Of a DNA stretch of 64,000 nt, positions 50,059-59,305 are shown piece after piece. The notes beneath the pieces were generated by a model. The model had not been told where the DNA came from. It did no database searches and was given only the letters and a program-made list of their open reading frames with translations. Numbering within the stretch: position 1 is the first letter of the stretch; each line of letters starts with the position of its first letter. This DNA comes from JADJPO01 sp963724535 (lineage in GTDB: Bacteria; Actinomycetota; Actinomycetes; Actinomycetales; Kineosporiaceae), in assembly GCA_963724535.1 (NCBI GenBank), contig CAVRVD010000014.1:1-64000 (forward strand), given 5' to 3'. Made by a program: the position numbers and the translations under genes.

Positions 50059-51357
50059 TCAGCGCTTCTCGAACAGGCGGCTGGTCAAGGACCAGACCCA
50101 CCCGGAGCGGGCCTGCTTCGGGGTCGCCCATGCTGCACATTCCCCGTCAGCGGCGTGTTCGAGGAGCATCTCGGCCCACAGTGGCTCGATGAGCCGGTAG
50201 GTGACCGTTCGCTCGAGATCGTGGTAGGCAGCGAAGCCACGCCGAGTGAGGCGGTAGCCACCCTGGACGCGACGCAGGAGCCCGGCAAGGACCAGTGGGG
50301 TCAGGGCCGCGCGGGCCGTGGCGGCGACCGTGGTGCCGTAGGACGCAGCCAGACCAGCGTCGTCGAGGCCGCCGGCATAGGCCTGCCAGAAGGCGTCATA
50401 GCCGGCTCCACCCCAGCGGCCGAGGCGCAGCCACCGCGCGATCGGCAGCCGGCCGGTTTCCACGGCCTCGGCGTAGCTGGTGACTCCGAAGTGGTTGACG
50501 TAGAAGTCACGTCCGGCGAACGAGGAGCTCCCCGCTCCCATCCCCAGGAACCGCCGCCGGGTGATCGAGGTGTACGGCGCTGAGCCGCTGCGGTTGAAGG
50601 TCCAGACCGAGCGCCGCTCGTAGCCCATCGATCGGGCCAGCTCGGTCACCTCGGCCAGGACGGCGTGCTCGCGCCGTCGGGCGTGGCGGGCCGTGCCGAA
50701 CGGGGTGTACCCGAAACGCATCAGGGGGTACGTCGAGACCTGGTCGACCCCCAGGGCGAAACAGGCGCGGACGTCGTCGCGGAAGGCCCCGGGGAACCGC
50801 TGCTCCTCCCAGGCCACGTCGACGATCAAGTCGACGTCCACACAGCCGAACCGGCCGAGTGCGTTCTCGACCGCGGCCAGGCTCGCGGCCGCGTCGTGCG
50901 GTCGGTGCAGGTGTTGAAGCACCGGGTCACGGAACGACTGGGCACCGATGCTGACTGCCGTGATCCCCATCCCGGCCAGTCGGTCCAGGCGCTGCGGCGT
51001 CGCGTGGGTCGGCAGCACCTCGACCGCCCGCTCGCCCGTCACCGGAATCCTGGCGATCACCTCGGCCAGCTCGTCGGGGTAGAGCGTGGGTGTCCCACCA
51101 CCGATGTAGAGGGAGGTGAACGGCACGTCCTGACGACCCTCGCGCCCGGCGACGTATCCGTCGATCTCCCTGTGCAGGGCGGCAAAATACCGTTGGGCCA
51201 GCGCTGCCTCCGCGCGCACCTTGTTGTACGGGCAGAACGGACAGATCCACTCGCAGAACGGCACATGCACATAGGCCCCGAACGGACCGTCGAACGACCC
51301 GAGCACCTCCTCCACCCCCAGCTGGGCGGGTGCGGTCGTCACCGGAGCGGTGCTCAC
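50059..51357 (-). CDS. HemN/HemW-like radical SAM protein (432 aa)
   Basis: Radical SAM enzyme of the coproporphyrinogen-oxidase-like group. The [4Fe-4S] motif is C-x3-C-x2-C at residues 35, 39 and 42 (PFCEWICPFCPYNK), followed by SLYIGGGTPTLY and the Q-S-F region VSIGAQSFRDPVLQHLHRPH. The C-terminal HemN-like domain ends in a winged-helix-like part (VQGGYRLTRRGFAAYHDLE). This resembles the wider family with heme chaperone or methyltransferase roles rather than true HemN. GTG 51357 is the best start. No heme genes are adjacent. Confidence 0.82.
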   Translation of the reverse strand: MSTAPVTTAPAQLGVEEVLGSFDGPFGAYVHVPFCEWICPFCPYNKVRAEAALAQRYFAALHREIDGYVAGREGRQDVPFTSLYIGGGTPTLYPDELAEVIARIPVTGERAVEVLPTHATPQRLDRLAGMGITAVSIGAQSFRDPVLQHLHRPHDAAASLAAVENALGRFGCVDVDLIVDVAWEEQRFPGAFRDDVRACFALGVDQVSTYPLMRFGYTPFGTARHARRREHAVLAEVTELARSMGYERRSVWTFNRSGSAPYTSITRRRFLGMGAGSSSFAGRDFYVNHFGVTSYAEAVETGRLPIARWLRLGRWGGAGYDAFWQAYAGGLDDAGLAASYGTTVAATARAALTPLVLAGLLRRVQGGYRLTRRGFAAYHDLERTVTYRLIEPLWAEMLLEHAADGECAAWATPKQARSGWVWSLTSRLFEKR

Positions 51358-51631
51358 CGGATCGCCGAGCCCGCAGTGGATTCCATGACCACCACGATCA
51401 TCGCTCCCCTGCACCGTCGCCAGGGCCCAACGGCTCCAGCAGAGCCCCAGGGGGCCAGCCGGCTCGCACCGATTCCGCTCGGGGCCTCGGTGTCGCGACC
51501 GCCTGGGTGCCGATCACCGCGCCGAACAGCAGCGGCGCCGGGGCGGTGAGCTTCTTGATACAAAGGACATTCGACCCGCGCCATGGGGGCGGCGGTCTGC
51601 GAGGATGGGGTGTCAGGTCCCGAGGTGTCCT

Positions 51632-52096
51632 ATGACACGCACCCGAACCCTTCTCGAGCACCCGGCCCGGCTTCTCGGTGTCGTGGTGGCATCGGCTGTC
51701 GTGGCGGCTCTCGCCGCCTCGCTGTTCGCGGCCTCGCGGCCGCCAACGACGTTGGACAGGGCGACGCCTCAGGGGGTGGTGCAGGCCTACGTCACCGCTG
51801 TCTTGGACGGCGACCATGCGACCGCGGCCACGTTCCTGGACCCAGACGTCGGCTGCGCTGCCGTTGACCTCGACCGCACCTTCACCCCGCGGTCGGTACG
51901 CGTCGACCTGGTCGAGACCCAGGTGAGCGGGGACTCCGCTCGGGTCCGGGTCAGCGTGACCTTCGATGCCGGCGCCGACCCCCTGAGCGGGTCCCCGGGT
52001 GAGGACCACGTCTTCCGGCTCGTGCGGACCCCGTCGGGCTGGCTGCTGAGCGGGATCCCCTGGCCGCTCTACACCTGTGAGGGAGGCCCGCGATGA
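51632..52096 (+). CDS. Membrane-anchored NTF2-like protein (154 aa)
   Basis: One membrane helix at residues 12-32 (LLGVVVASAVVAALAASLFAA) leaves the C-terminal 115 residues outside. That part (PQGVVQAYVTAVLDGDHATAATFL ... RVRVSVTFDAG) has the alpha+beta pattern of NTF2-like or DUF4878-type proteins. Two conserved cysteines (in VGCAAV and YTCEGG) may form a disulfide. Start ATG 51632 follows GAGG. The last codons overlap the next gene (ATGA), so the two membrane proteins are co-translated. Function unknown. Confidence 0.72.
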   Translation: MTRTRTLLEHPARLLGVVVASAVVAALAASLFAASRPPTTLDRATPQGVVQAYVTAVLDGDHATAATFLDPDVGCAAVDLDRTFTPRSVRVDLVETQVSGDSARVRVSVTFDAGADPLSGSPGEDHVFRLVRTPSGWLLSGIPWPLYTCEGGPR

Positions 52097-53790
52097 TCAG
52101 CCTCATTGTCCCCGTGGCCCTTGTCGTGCTGGTGGTGTTCGCAATCCGCGCCGCGACCCGACGTGCGGGGCACGGCGGGACCGAACCTTATGGGGTACGG
52201 CGCTTCTTCATCTACCTGGTGTTGTACGGGTTGGTCGTGGTGAGCACCGTCGGCGTGGCCGGCCTGCTCGGGCAGCTGTTGAGCCGGTCCGACCTCCTTG
52301 CCGCCGCCCCGGTGGAGTCTGCGCGCAACATCACCTTCGTGGCGGTCGGCGTCCCCCTGACGGTGGCGCTCGTGGTCTGGCTGCGCCGGACCTTCCTGCG
52401 GGACACCCAGGAGGCCGACTCCATCGCCTGGGCGTCGTACGTGACCGCAGCCTCGCTGACCGCCCTGGTGGTCACGATGTTCGCGGCCCACGACGCGCTC
52501 TCGTGGGCTCTCGGGATTGCTCCCCGCGACGGGCATGCGCTGGGTCGGCTGGTCGTCTGGGGCGCACTGTGGGGGGTCCACTGGACGCTGGACCGCCGGC
52601 TGACCCCGGCTCGTCGCGCCCAGCCCCACCTGCTCCTCGGTTCTCTCATCGCGCTGGCAACAGCCGCGGTCGGCCTCGCAGGGCTCGTCGCCGCAAGTCT
52701 CGACGTCCTGCTGGGGCTGCCGGACCAGGCGATCGCGGTGGGCACGGACCCGATCCGCGCCGGCGCCGTCACGCTGGTCGTCGGTGCTCCGGTCTGGCTC
52801 CTGTACTGGGCGCGCACCGCGATCCAGTGGCCGCGGACCGGGCTCTGGCACGCCTACGTGCTGCTCGCCGGGCTCAGCAGTGGGGCCGTCGCGGCATTGG
52901 TCGGCACCGGCCTGACCCTGTTCGACGTCCTCGTCTGGCTGCTCGGTGACCCCGCGAGCACGCAGGCATCCGGCCACTTCCGGGACGTCTCGGGATCCCT
53001 CGCCGCTGCGGGTATCGGCGTCCTGGTCTGGTGGTATCACCGCTCCGTGCTCGGGGAGTCGGCAACCAGCCCGCGCACCGAGGTGCGTCGGGCCTACGAG
53101 TACCTGATGGCCGCGATCGGCGTCGTGGTGACGGCGGCCGGGCTGACCGCGCTGCTCGTCGGGCTCATCGAGACGTTGACCCGGTCGACCGCGCTCGCCG
53201 GCAACTCCGCCGTCAACACCCTGCTCGCTGCCGTCACGATCCTCTTCCTCGGTGGTCCGATGTGGCTGCTGTCCTGGCGCAGGACGCAGGCGGCGGTACG
53301 GACGGCGCCGGAGGAGGAGCAGCGCTCGAGCAGTCGGCGGATCTTCGTCGTGGTCCTGTCCGGGCTCGGTGTCCTGACCGCGCTCGCCGCGCTGCTGACG
53401 GGCGTGTTCATCCTGTTCGAGGACGCCCTGTCCGGCGGTGTCGGCCTGGAGACGCTGCGGCGGATGCGTTACCCGATCGGGCTTCTCGTCGCCGCGCTCA
53501 TCGTGGCGGCCTATCACGGCCTGGTCTACCTGCGGGAGCGCCCGACGATCGCCGCGGCCGGGCATCACCCCCGGTTCGTGCTGCTCGTCGGTCCTCGTGA
53601 CCCCGAGCTCGAGAAAGTGGTCGCCCACGATGTCGGCGCCCGGGTGTCGTCGTGGCGGCGCATGGACCACGACGACCCGCCCTGGTCCGCCTCCGAGGTG
53701 ACGCAGCTGCTGAGGACCTCCGACGCCGACGAGGTCCTGGTCCTGGCCGACGGCGAGGGACTGCACGCGATCCCGGTCGACCGGAAGTGA
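52093..53790 (+). CDS. DUF5671-type polytopic membrane protein (565 aa)
   Basis: Around twelve membrane helices arranged in three similar blocks, each with two to four helices and a -VRRFFIYLVLYGLV- or -VRRAYEYLMAAIGVVV- like start, which matches the repeated DUF5671 pattern. The soluble C-terminus (about residues 490-565; RFVLLVGPRDPELEKVV, DADEVLVLADGEGLHAIPV) is an alpha/beta extension. No transport motif. It overlaps the NTF2-like gene by ATGA, forming a two-gene unit. Function unknown. Confidence 0.78.
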   Translation: MISLIVPVALVVLVVFAIRAATRRAGHGGTEPYGVRRFFIYLVLYGLVVVSTVGVAGLLGQLLSRSDLLAAAPVESARNITFVAVGVPLTVALVVWLRRTFLRDTQEADSIAWASYVTAASLTALVVTMFAAHDALSWALGIAPRDGHALGRLVVWGALWGVHWTLDRRLTPARRAQPHLLLGSLIALATAAVGLAGLVAASLDVLLGLPDQAIAVGTDPIRAGAVTLVVGAPVWLLYWARTAIQWPRTGLWHAYVLLAGLSSGAVAALVGTGLTLFDVLVWLLGDPASTQASGHFRDVSGSLAAAGIGVLVWWYHRSVLGESATSPRTEVRRAYEYLMAAIGVVVTAAGLTALLVGLIETLTRSTALAGNSAVNTLLAAVTILFLGGPMWLLSWRRTQAAVRTAPEEEQRSSSRRIFVVVLSGLGVLTALAALLTGVFILFEDALSGGVGLETLRRMRYPIGLLVAALIVAAYHGLVYLRERPTIAAAGHHPRFVLLVGPRDPELEKVVAHDVGARVSSWRRMDHDDPPWSASEVTQLLRTSDADEVLVLADGEGLHAIPVDRK

Positions 53791-54116
53791 CCTCCGGAGC
53801 CCACCCGGGCCTGACCCACCCGACGATCGCCGTCCGATCACCTTGCTGGCCGCGCTCACCTCGCGGCGGAACCCCGACGGCAGACGGTGGCGGGCCCTAC
53901 GTGCAGCTCAGGAACGCGTTCAAGAGCTCCCCGGCCACCGCGGTAGGCACCATCGCCACCCTGCGGACGTTCGGTGAGGGCTCCTCCTGCGCCGCTGATC
54001 CGTGCGCCGGGGTCGTTCGCCCCTTGATCGGCGCAGGGTCGTGCCGTAGGCCGGTGGTGAGCGAGGTGTCGACACCAGGTCTGCAACGGGCTCGGTGACC
54101 GGCCAGAGGAGGTCCG
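53791..54116. other. 326-bp intergenic region before the PLP lyase
   Basis: No gene is supported; open frames lack start signals and have poor composition. CCAGAGGAGG at its right end is the ribosome-binding site of the next gene. I see no strong hairpin. Confidence 0.5.
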
Positions 54117-55364
54117 ATGAGCTTCGATCCAGCCGCACGCGTGCAGGACTACCTGGTGTTCGGGGAGTTCGGCGACGTCAACCCCTCGATCACCGACTCC
54201 TCCACGTTCACCTTCCTGAGCACCGAGCGAATGGAGGAGGTGTTCGAGCACGAGATCGAGGGGTGCTTCCTGTACTCGCGGCATTGGAACCCCTCGAACA
54301 AGTACCTCGCCGAGGCGCTGGCCCGGATGGAGGACGGCGAGTCGGCGCAGGTGATGGCCTCGGGGATGGCCGCCATCAGCACCACCTTGCTCACGCTGTG
54401 CTCGGCGGGCGACGAGGTGGTGGCCAGCCGCACCGTCTACGGGGGGACCTACGCGCTGCTGAAGAACCTGCTTCCGCGCTTCGGTATCACCACCCGCTTC
54501 GTCGACATCTGCGATGCCGACGCCGTCGACTCCGCGTTCACCTCACGCACCCGGGCGCTGTTCACCGAGTCGATCACCAACCCGCTGCTCGACGTGAGTG
54601 ACATCCCGCGGCTGGCCGAGATCGCGCATTCCCGCGGCGTCCCGCTGGTCGTCGACAACACGTTCAGTCCGATGATCATCTCGCCGCTGCGGCTGGGAGC
54701 CGACATCGTCGTCCACAGCATGACCAAGTTCATCAACGGCACCAGTGACTGCGTGGCCGGCTGCGTGGTGTCCACGCACGAGCTGATCACCCGGCTGAAC
54801 GACGTGAACTCCGGCACGAGCATGCTGCTCGGTCCTGTGCTGGACAGCCACCGGGCCGCGAGCATCCTGAAGAACCTGCACAGCCTGCACCTGCGGATGC
54901 GTCAGCACAGCGCCAACGCCGACCGTCTGGCGCAGGCCCTTTCCGAGCACGGACTGACCGTGCACTACCCGGGACGGCCGGACCATCCGCACCACGCGCT
55001 GATGACGCGCCTGATGAACCCGGCTCTGGGCTACGGCGGGGTGCTGACTCTGGACGCCGGCACCCACGAGCGTGCGGCGCGGCTGATGGTCGCGCTCCAG
55101 GAACGCCGGGTCGGCTACCTCGCAGTCAGCCTGGGGTATTTCAAGACGCTGTTCAGCGCCCCCGGCGCGAGCACGTCCTCGGAGATCCCCGTTGAGGATC
55201 GCCACGCCATGGGGTTGACCGACGGGCTGATCCGTTTCTCGGTCGGCCTGGACAACGACATCGACCGGAGCATCGCCGCCACTCTTCAGTCCGTCGACGA
55301 GCTCGATCGCGACATCGGACCAGCCGCACCCACCCGGGACGGCGACATCCTGGCCCCACAGTGA
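54117..55364 (+). CDS. Cys/Met-metabolism PLP enzyme, methionine gamma-lyase/cystathionine gamma-synthase-like (415 aa)
   Basis: Fold type I gamma-family enzyme. YSRHWNPSNKYLAEALARMEDGE is the substrate loop (R-x-x-N-P-T like), MASGMAAISTTLL the PLP phosphate region, and the PLP lysine is in VVHSMTKFINGTSD. APGASTSSEIP and SVGLDNDIDRSI are standard C-terminal signatures. The W-N-P-S replacement of the usual N-P-T and the V-D-N-T-F context place it near methionine gamma-lyase-like enzymes. It is preceded by a strong AGGAGG site. The exact reaction (gamma-synthesis or elimination) cannot be settled. Confidence 0.85.
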   Translation: MSFDPAARVQDYLVFGEFGDVNPSITDSSTFTFLSTERMEEVFEHEIEGCFLYSRHWNPSNKYLAEALARMEDGESAQVMASGMAAISTTLLTLCSAGDEVVASRTVYGGTYALLKNLLPRFGITTRFVDICDADAVDSAFTSRTRALFTESITNPLLDVSDIPRLAEIAHSRGVPLVVDNTFSPMIISPLRLGADIVVHSMTKFINGTSDCVAGCVVSTHELITRLNDVNSGTSMLLGPVLDSHRAASILKNLHSLHLRMRQHSANADRLAQALSEHGLTVHYPGRPDHPHHALMTRLMNPALGYGGVLTLDAGTHERAARLMVALQERRVGYLAVSLGYFKTLFSAPGASTSSEIPVEDRHAMGLTDGLIRFSVGLDNDIDRSIAATLQSVDELDRDIGPAAPTRDGDILAPQ

Positions 55365-55377
55365 GCATGATGGGTCG

Positions 55378-56166
55378 ATGACGGGAACACCTGCGCTCAG
55401 CCGCCGCCACCTGCTCTTCTCGGCCGGGTCAGGCGTTCTCGGCGTAGCGATCGTGGGCACGGTCGCGGCGTGTTCGTCCGCGTCCGAGGACTCGGCCGCA
55501 AGTGCGGATGACGGGTCGCCGGCCGACGGGGCGACGTCCGGCGGTTCCCCGACGCCATCGAGCGACGACTCCTCGGCGACCAACGAGCTGAGCTGGAAGC
55601 GGGTCGACCTGTCGTTCGTCTCGGCCTATCTCCTGATCCGGGGCAGCGAGGTAGCCATCGTCGACCTGGGCACGGACCAGGCGAAGGACTCGATCGAGAC
55701 GGCGCTGTCGGCCGCCGGCACCGGGTGGGACGCGGTCCGGCACGTCGTCCTGACGCATCGCCACGGTGACCACGTCGGTGGGCTGGCATCGGTGGCTCCC
55801 TTGGTGAACGCCACTGTCTACGCGGGTCAGCAAGACGTCGAGGCGATCACGTCGCCGGGGTCCCTGACACCGGTCCAGGACGGTGAGGAGGTGTTCGGCC
55901 TGCGGATCATCGGCACCCCGGGGCACACGCCGGGGCATGTCAGCGTGTTCGACCAGGCGACCGGAGTGCTCGTCGCGGGTGATGCGCTGGGGACCTCGGA
56001 CGGTCTGACCGGGTCGAACCCCCAGTTCACCTCCGATCCCGCCGAGGCCGCGGCGTCGGTGAAGAAGCTTGCGGCGCTGGAGGTCCGCACCATCCTGCCC
56101 GGCCACGGCGTGCCACTCACCGACGGCGCCGCCGAGGCACTGCGCTCCCTGGCGGACTCGCTGTGA
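55378..56166 (+). CDS. Tat-exported lipoprotein metallo-beta-lactamase-fold hydrolase (262 aa)
   Basis: The signal peptide has a twin-arginine motif (SRRHLLF, R9-R10), a hydrophobic core and a lipobox VAAC with Cys32, so it is a Tat lipoprotein outside the cell. A Ser/Asp-rich linker precedes an MBL-fold domain with THRHGDHVGG (H-x-H-x-D-H metal site), GTPGHTPGHVS, VAGDALGT and LPGHGVPL. Zinc or iron hydrolase of the glyoxalase II/lactonase type; substrate unknown. It starts 14 bp after the PLP lyase gene and is probably in the same transcript. Confidence 0.87.
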   Translation: MTGTPALSRRHLLFSAGSGVLGVAIVGTVAACSSASEDSAASADDGSPADGATSGGSPTPSSDDSSATNELSWKRVDLSFVSAYLLIRGSEVAIVDLGTDQAKDSIETALSAAGTGWDAVRHVVLTHRHGDHVGGLASVAPLVNATVYAGQQDVEAITSPGSLTPVQDGEEVFGLRIIGTPGHTPGHVSVFDQATGVLVAGDALGTSDGLTGSNPQFTSDPAEAAASVKKLAALEVRTILPGHGVPLTDGAAEALRSLADSL

Positions 56167-56168
56167 CG

Positions 56169-56714
56169 ATGAGCGAGCCGGCCATCTCGATGCGAGGTCT
56201 GGTCAAGGACTACGGCTCGGTCCGGGCCGTGAACGGCGTCGACCGTTGAGGCAACACCCGCGCTGCGCAGCCCGGATCGGCTATCTGCCCGGTGGGCTGT
56301 CGCTGCCGCCCAACAAGTCCGCGGGCGGGTACCTGCACTATCTGGCAGCCCTGCGTGGCGGTGTGGGGGCGGAGCGGATTCCCGAGCTCGCCAAGCCGTT
56401 CTCGCTGGACCTCACCAAGTCCATCCGCGGGCTGTCCAAGGGCAACAAGCAGAAGGTCGGCGTCGTCCAGGCCTTCATGCACGCTCCGCAGCTGCTGGTC
56501 CTCGACGAGCCGACGAGCGGCCTGGATCCCTTCCTGTAGCACGAGTTCCTCGAGCTGCTGGGTGAGGTGCACGCCGCCCGGCGCCACCGTCTTCATGTCG
56601 TCCCACGTGCTGCACGAGGTGGAGGAGGTCGCGCATCGGGTTGCCATCATTCGCGAGGACCCGTTCTTCGACTTCTACCGAGCCGGCTACTCGCCGGCGG
56701 AGGACGGCTCGTGA
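56169..56714 (+). pseudogene. Degenerate ABC transporter ATP-binding protein
   Basis: ATG 56169 opens with ISMRGLVKDYGSVRAVNGVD, a normal ABC ATPase start, but stops at 56247-56249. The Walker A region that should follow is missing. In a new frame IGYLPGGLSLPPNKSAGGYL, LSKGNKQKVGVVQAFMHAPQ (signature region) and LLVLDEPTSGLDPFL (Walker B) follow, then an in-frame TAG at 56537-56539 where Q is expected. After that the frame shifts: VFMSSHVLHEVEEVAHRVAI reads in another phase. At least one deletion, one nonsense and one frameshift are needed to explain it, so it is dead. It follows the MBL-fold gene by two bases. Confidence 0.85.
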
Positions 56715-57509
56715 TGGACGCGGCGATCGGCACCATCACCCGCGGTGTCCTGGAGGACCAGCGCCGTTCGCTGCAATCTGGGCGCTGGCCGTCGCAGCCG
56801 TCAGCGCGATGTACTCCGCGTTCTACCCGGCCATCGGCGGCGGCGAGATGCAGGCCATGATCGAGAGCATGCCGTCGGACCTGATGACTGCCTCGGGGTT
56901 CGACGCCGTCGCGACCGCCGCCGGGTACATCACCTCGAGTGTCTACTCGCTCGTCGGCATCGTGCTGCTGCTGGTGCACGGGATCGCGCACGGCGCCAGA
57001 CTCATTGCCGGGCAGGAGGAGGCGGGCACCCTGGAGCTGGAGTACACCGGCACCCGTGACCCGAACCAGGACCTACACCGAGCGGCTCGTCGCGCTCTGG
57101 CTGGGACTGATCCTGCTCGTCACGGTCGTGACCGGCACGGTCATGGCACTGACCATCGCTCTCTCACTGGACCTTTCGCACCCCGACATCCTGGCCACGG
57201 GCGTCCTGATGTGGTTGACCGGCGGGCTGTTCTCGACGCTCGCCTTCGCCGTCGGCGCCGCGACCGGACGCCGGAGTCTGGGGCTGGCCGGCAGCGCGGG
57301 GCGGCGGTCACCCTCACATCTCCAATGCCATCGGTCCCCTTGCCGACCAGTCGTGGATGACGGCGGTGTCACCCTTCGACTGGTACCTGGGCTCCGATCC
57401 CCTGGCCACCGGGATGGACCGGTCCGGCGCCGCCCTTCTGCTGGGTTTCTCCGCACTGGCTGCGGTCGGCGGGCTCCTCGGGTTCAGGCGCCGCACCCTC
57501 ATGGCCTGA
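56714..57509 (+). pseudogene. Degenerate ABC-2 type permease
   Basis: ATG overlaps the stop of the ATPase remnant (TGATG). Pieces of one permease appear in different frames: MIESMPSDLMTASGFDAV and ITSSVYSLVGIVLLLVHGI in one; TERLVALWLGLILLVTVVTG and LMWLTGGLFSTLAFAVGAA in a second; SPFDWYLGSDPLATGMDRSG and LGFSALAAVGGLLGFRRRTL in a third, ending at 57509. This is the usual actinobacterial ABC exporter permease cut by at least two frameshifts and small deletions. Together with the ATPase remnant it marks an exporter operon in decay. Confidence 0.85.
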
Positions 57510-57617
57510 ACCGCTCGGGCGGGGGCTGGACTCCCCGGGGACGATCGACCCAAATCGGTTCGCGCGTGGGCGTGAAGAATGAAGGCGACTCTGCTCAAGG
57601 AGGGAGGGGGACTAGTC

Positions 57618-57890
57618 ATGACTGCGACTTCTGCGGAACGCGCTCAGCGGCGAGCCAAGTACCTGACCGGCCTGCTGTGGCATGCCGGAGCATTCCTGGT
57701 GATCAACGCCTTCTTCTGGATCCTGGATCTCGCGCTGGGCGAGGGGGGTCTGCAATGGGCCTACTGGATCACCCTCTTCTGGGGGTTTGCGTTGGCGTTC
57801 CACGCTCTCGCGTACTTCGTGGCCGGCCGCCAGGTCGAAGAGCGGAAGGCTCAGCAGTACCTCGCCGAAGACGAGCGGCGCGGCGCCTGA
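57618..57890 (+). CDS. 2TM-domain small membrane protein (90 aa)
   Basis: Two membrane helices: residues 18-38 (LLWHAGAFLVINAFFWILDL) and 47-69 (WAYWITLFWGFALAFHALAYF), with a charged C-terminal tail. This is the 2TM-domain pattern also found at the N-terminus of some kinases. ATG 57618 has GGAGGGGG upstream. An in-frame ATG at 57579 would add 13 residues and is less likely. It is the first of three membrane-protein genes behind the dead exporter; function unknown. Confidence 0.75.
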   Translation: MTATSAERAQRRAKYLTGLLWHAGAFLVINAFFWILDLALGEGGLQWAYWITLFWGFALAFHALAYFVAGRQVEERKAQQYLAEDERRGA

Positions 57891-57947
57891 CACTCCTTCG
57901 CCTCGCCCTGGTCCTTCCTGATCGTCCGCTCGACGTCAGGAGATCTG

Positions 57948-58682
57948 ATGACGAATTCACCGAAGACCCTGGCCAGGATTGCCGGTTCGGTGTATCTGGT
58001 CATGTTCGTGTGTGCCGTGTTCGCCATGATGGTGCGTTCCCGCATCGTGGAGACCGGTGATGCGGCGGCGACGGTCGCCAACATCCGACAGTCCGAGACG
58101 CTGTTCCGGCTCGGCTTCGTCAGCGACCTGATCCAGATCACCTGCATGCTGTTGGCCGGCCTGGCCTTGTACGTGTTGCTCAGGGGAGTCAACCAGCTGG
58201 CGGCCGCGGCGATGGTGACGTTCGTGGCGGTCGCCGTCGCGATCGGCTGCCTGAACCTCCTGAACCAGTTCACCGCCCTGACCATCGCCACCAGCCAGGA
58301 CTACCCGCGGGCGTTCGGCCAGGAGGGGTCCGATGCCCTGACGATGCTGTTCGCCGAGCGTCAGGACCACGGGTACTACATCTCTGCGGTGTTCTGGGGC
58401 CTGTGGCTGCTGCCCCTGGGCTACCTCCTGTTCACCTCCGGGTATGTCCCCCGAGTGCTGGGGGCCCTGCTCTTCGTCGGCGGGCTCGCGTACCTCGTGG
58501 ACCTGCTGGCGGTGTTCCTGGCCCCGGACCTCGGCGCTGCCGTGGGGACACCCCTGCTCGCCATCGGCGGGATCGCCGAACTGCTGCTGACCGCGTGGCT
58601 GCTGGTCAAGACGGTGAACGTCCCGCAGCGGGACGGTCTCGCTCCAGCTGTAACCGCGCGCTCCGACACCGCCGTGCGGTGA
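57948..58682 (+). CDS. DUF4386-family membrane protein (244 aa)
   Basis: Six or seven membrane helices. The start LARIAGSVYLVMFVCAVFA, the loop RQSETLFRLGFVSDLIQITCML and GYYISAVFWGLWLLPLGYLLF match DUF4386 proteins closely. The family has no known activity. ATG 57948 follows AGGAGATCTG. It lies 57 bp after the 2TM gene and about 30 bp before the next membrane-protein gene, so the three may share a transcript. Confidence 0.85.
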   Translation: MTNSPKTLARIAGSVYLVMFVCAVFAMMVRSRIVETGDAAATVANIRQSETLFRLGFVSDLIQITCMLLAGLALYVLLRGVNQLAAAAMVTFVAVAVAIGCLNLLNQFTALTIATSQDYPRAFGQEGSDALTMLFAERQDHGYYISAVFWGLWLLPLGYLLFTSGYVPRVLGALLFVGGLAYLVDLLAVFLAPDLGAAVGTPLLAIGGIAELLLTAWLLVKTVNVPQRDGLAPAVTARSDTAVR

Positions 58683-58713
58683 CGGTGATGCACCACTGGT
58701 GAAGGGAGTCGAC

Positions 58714-59181
58714 ATGAACGTCGACACAACAAGCAGGAGTGGAATCGGCGGCGCGCTCGACAGAGTCACCGCGCCGGAGCGCACGACGACGATGCTCTCC
58801 ACGTTGTGGTTGTTCGCGGTGCTCAACTACCTCTACTGCGACATCTTCGGGCTGATGGACGCCGAGGCACTGGAAGGCTTCCTGGCCGGGAACGTGGGGG
58901 GGATGGAGATAACTGAGGGTTTCCTGCTCGGCGGCGCCCTGTTGATGGAGATCCCGATCGCCATGGTCCTGCTGTCCAGGATCCTGCCGTACCGGGCGAA
59001 CCGTTGGGCGAACATCGTCGCCGGGACCGTGATGACCGCCGTCCAGTTCGGTTCCCTGTTCGTCGGGTCGTCGCTGACCGCCTTCTACGTGTTCTACAGC
59101 GTCATCGAGATGGCGTGCACCGTGTTCATCGTCGGGTATGCGTGGACGTGGCGGCCCCCTGAGGTCCGTCTGTCCCGGTAG
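58714..59181 (+). CDS. DUF6326-like membrane protein (155 aa)
   Basis: Four membrane helices; TLWLFAVLNYLYCDIFGLMD, GFLLGGALLMEIPIAMVLLSRIL and VFYSVIEMACTVFIVGYAWTW are typical of a small family of bacterial membrane proteins, here called DUF6326-like. ATG 58714 is preceded by GAAGGGAG. Function unknown. It ends the membrane-protein group; 124 bp of GC-rich sequence with a TGTGGCCG / CGGCCACA inverted repeat separate it from the convergent lipase gene. Confidence 0.75.
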   Translation: MNVDTTSRSGIGGALDRVTAPERTTTMLSTLWLFAVLNYLYCDIFGLMDAEALEGFLAGNVGGMEITEGFLLGGALLMEIPIAMVLLSRILPYRANRWANIVAGTVMTAVQFGSLFVGSSLTAFYVFYSVIEMACTVFIVGYAWTWRPPEVRLSR

Positions 59182-59305
59182 CGACTGCCGGGGTGGATCC
59201 CGTCCATGGCGAATGTGTGGCCGTGGACCACCTCACCGCACACGTGCACCTGCATGCCTGCACACCCGCACACCTGCGGCCACATCGCCGGTGTGTGTCG
59301 CGAGG

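Noticed and set aside
53791..54116. A small gene before the PLP lyase
   Set aside because: No start codon with ribosome-binding site and no recognisable product in any frame.
59214..59285. Inverted repeat TGTGGCCG ... CGGCCACA as a riboswitch
   Set aside because: It lies between convergent gene ends, long loop, no conserved core; at most a weak terminator.
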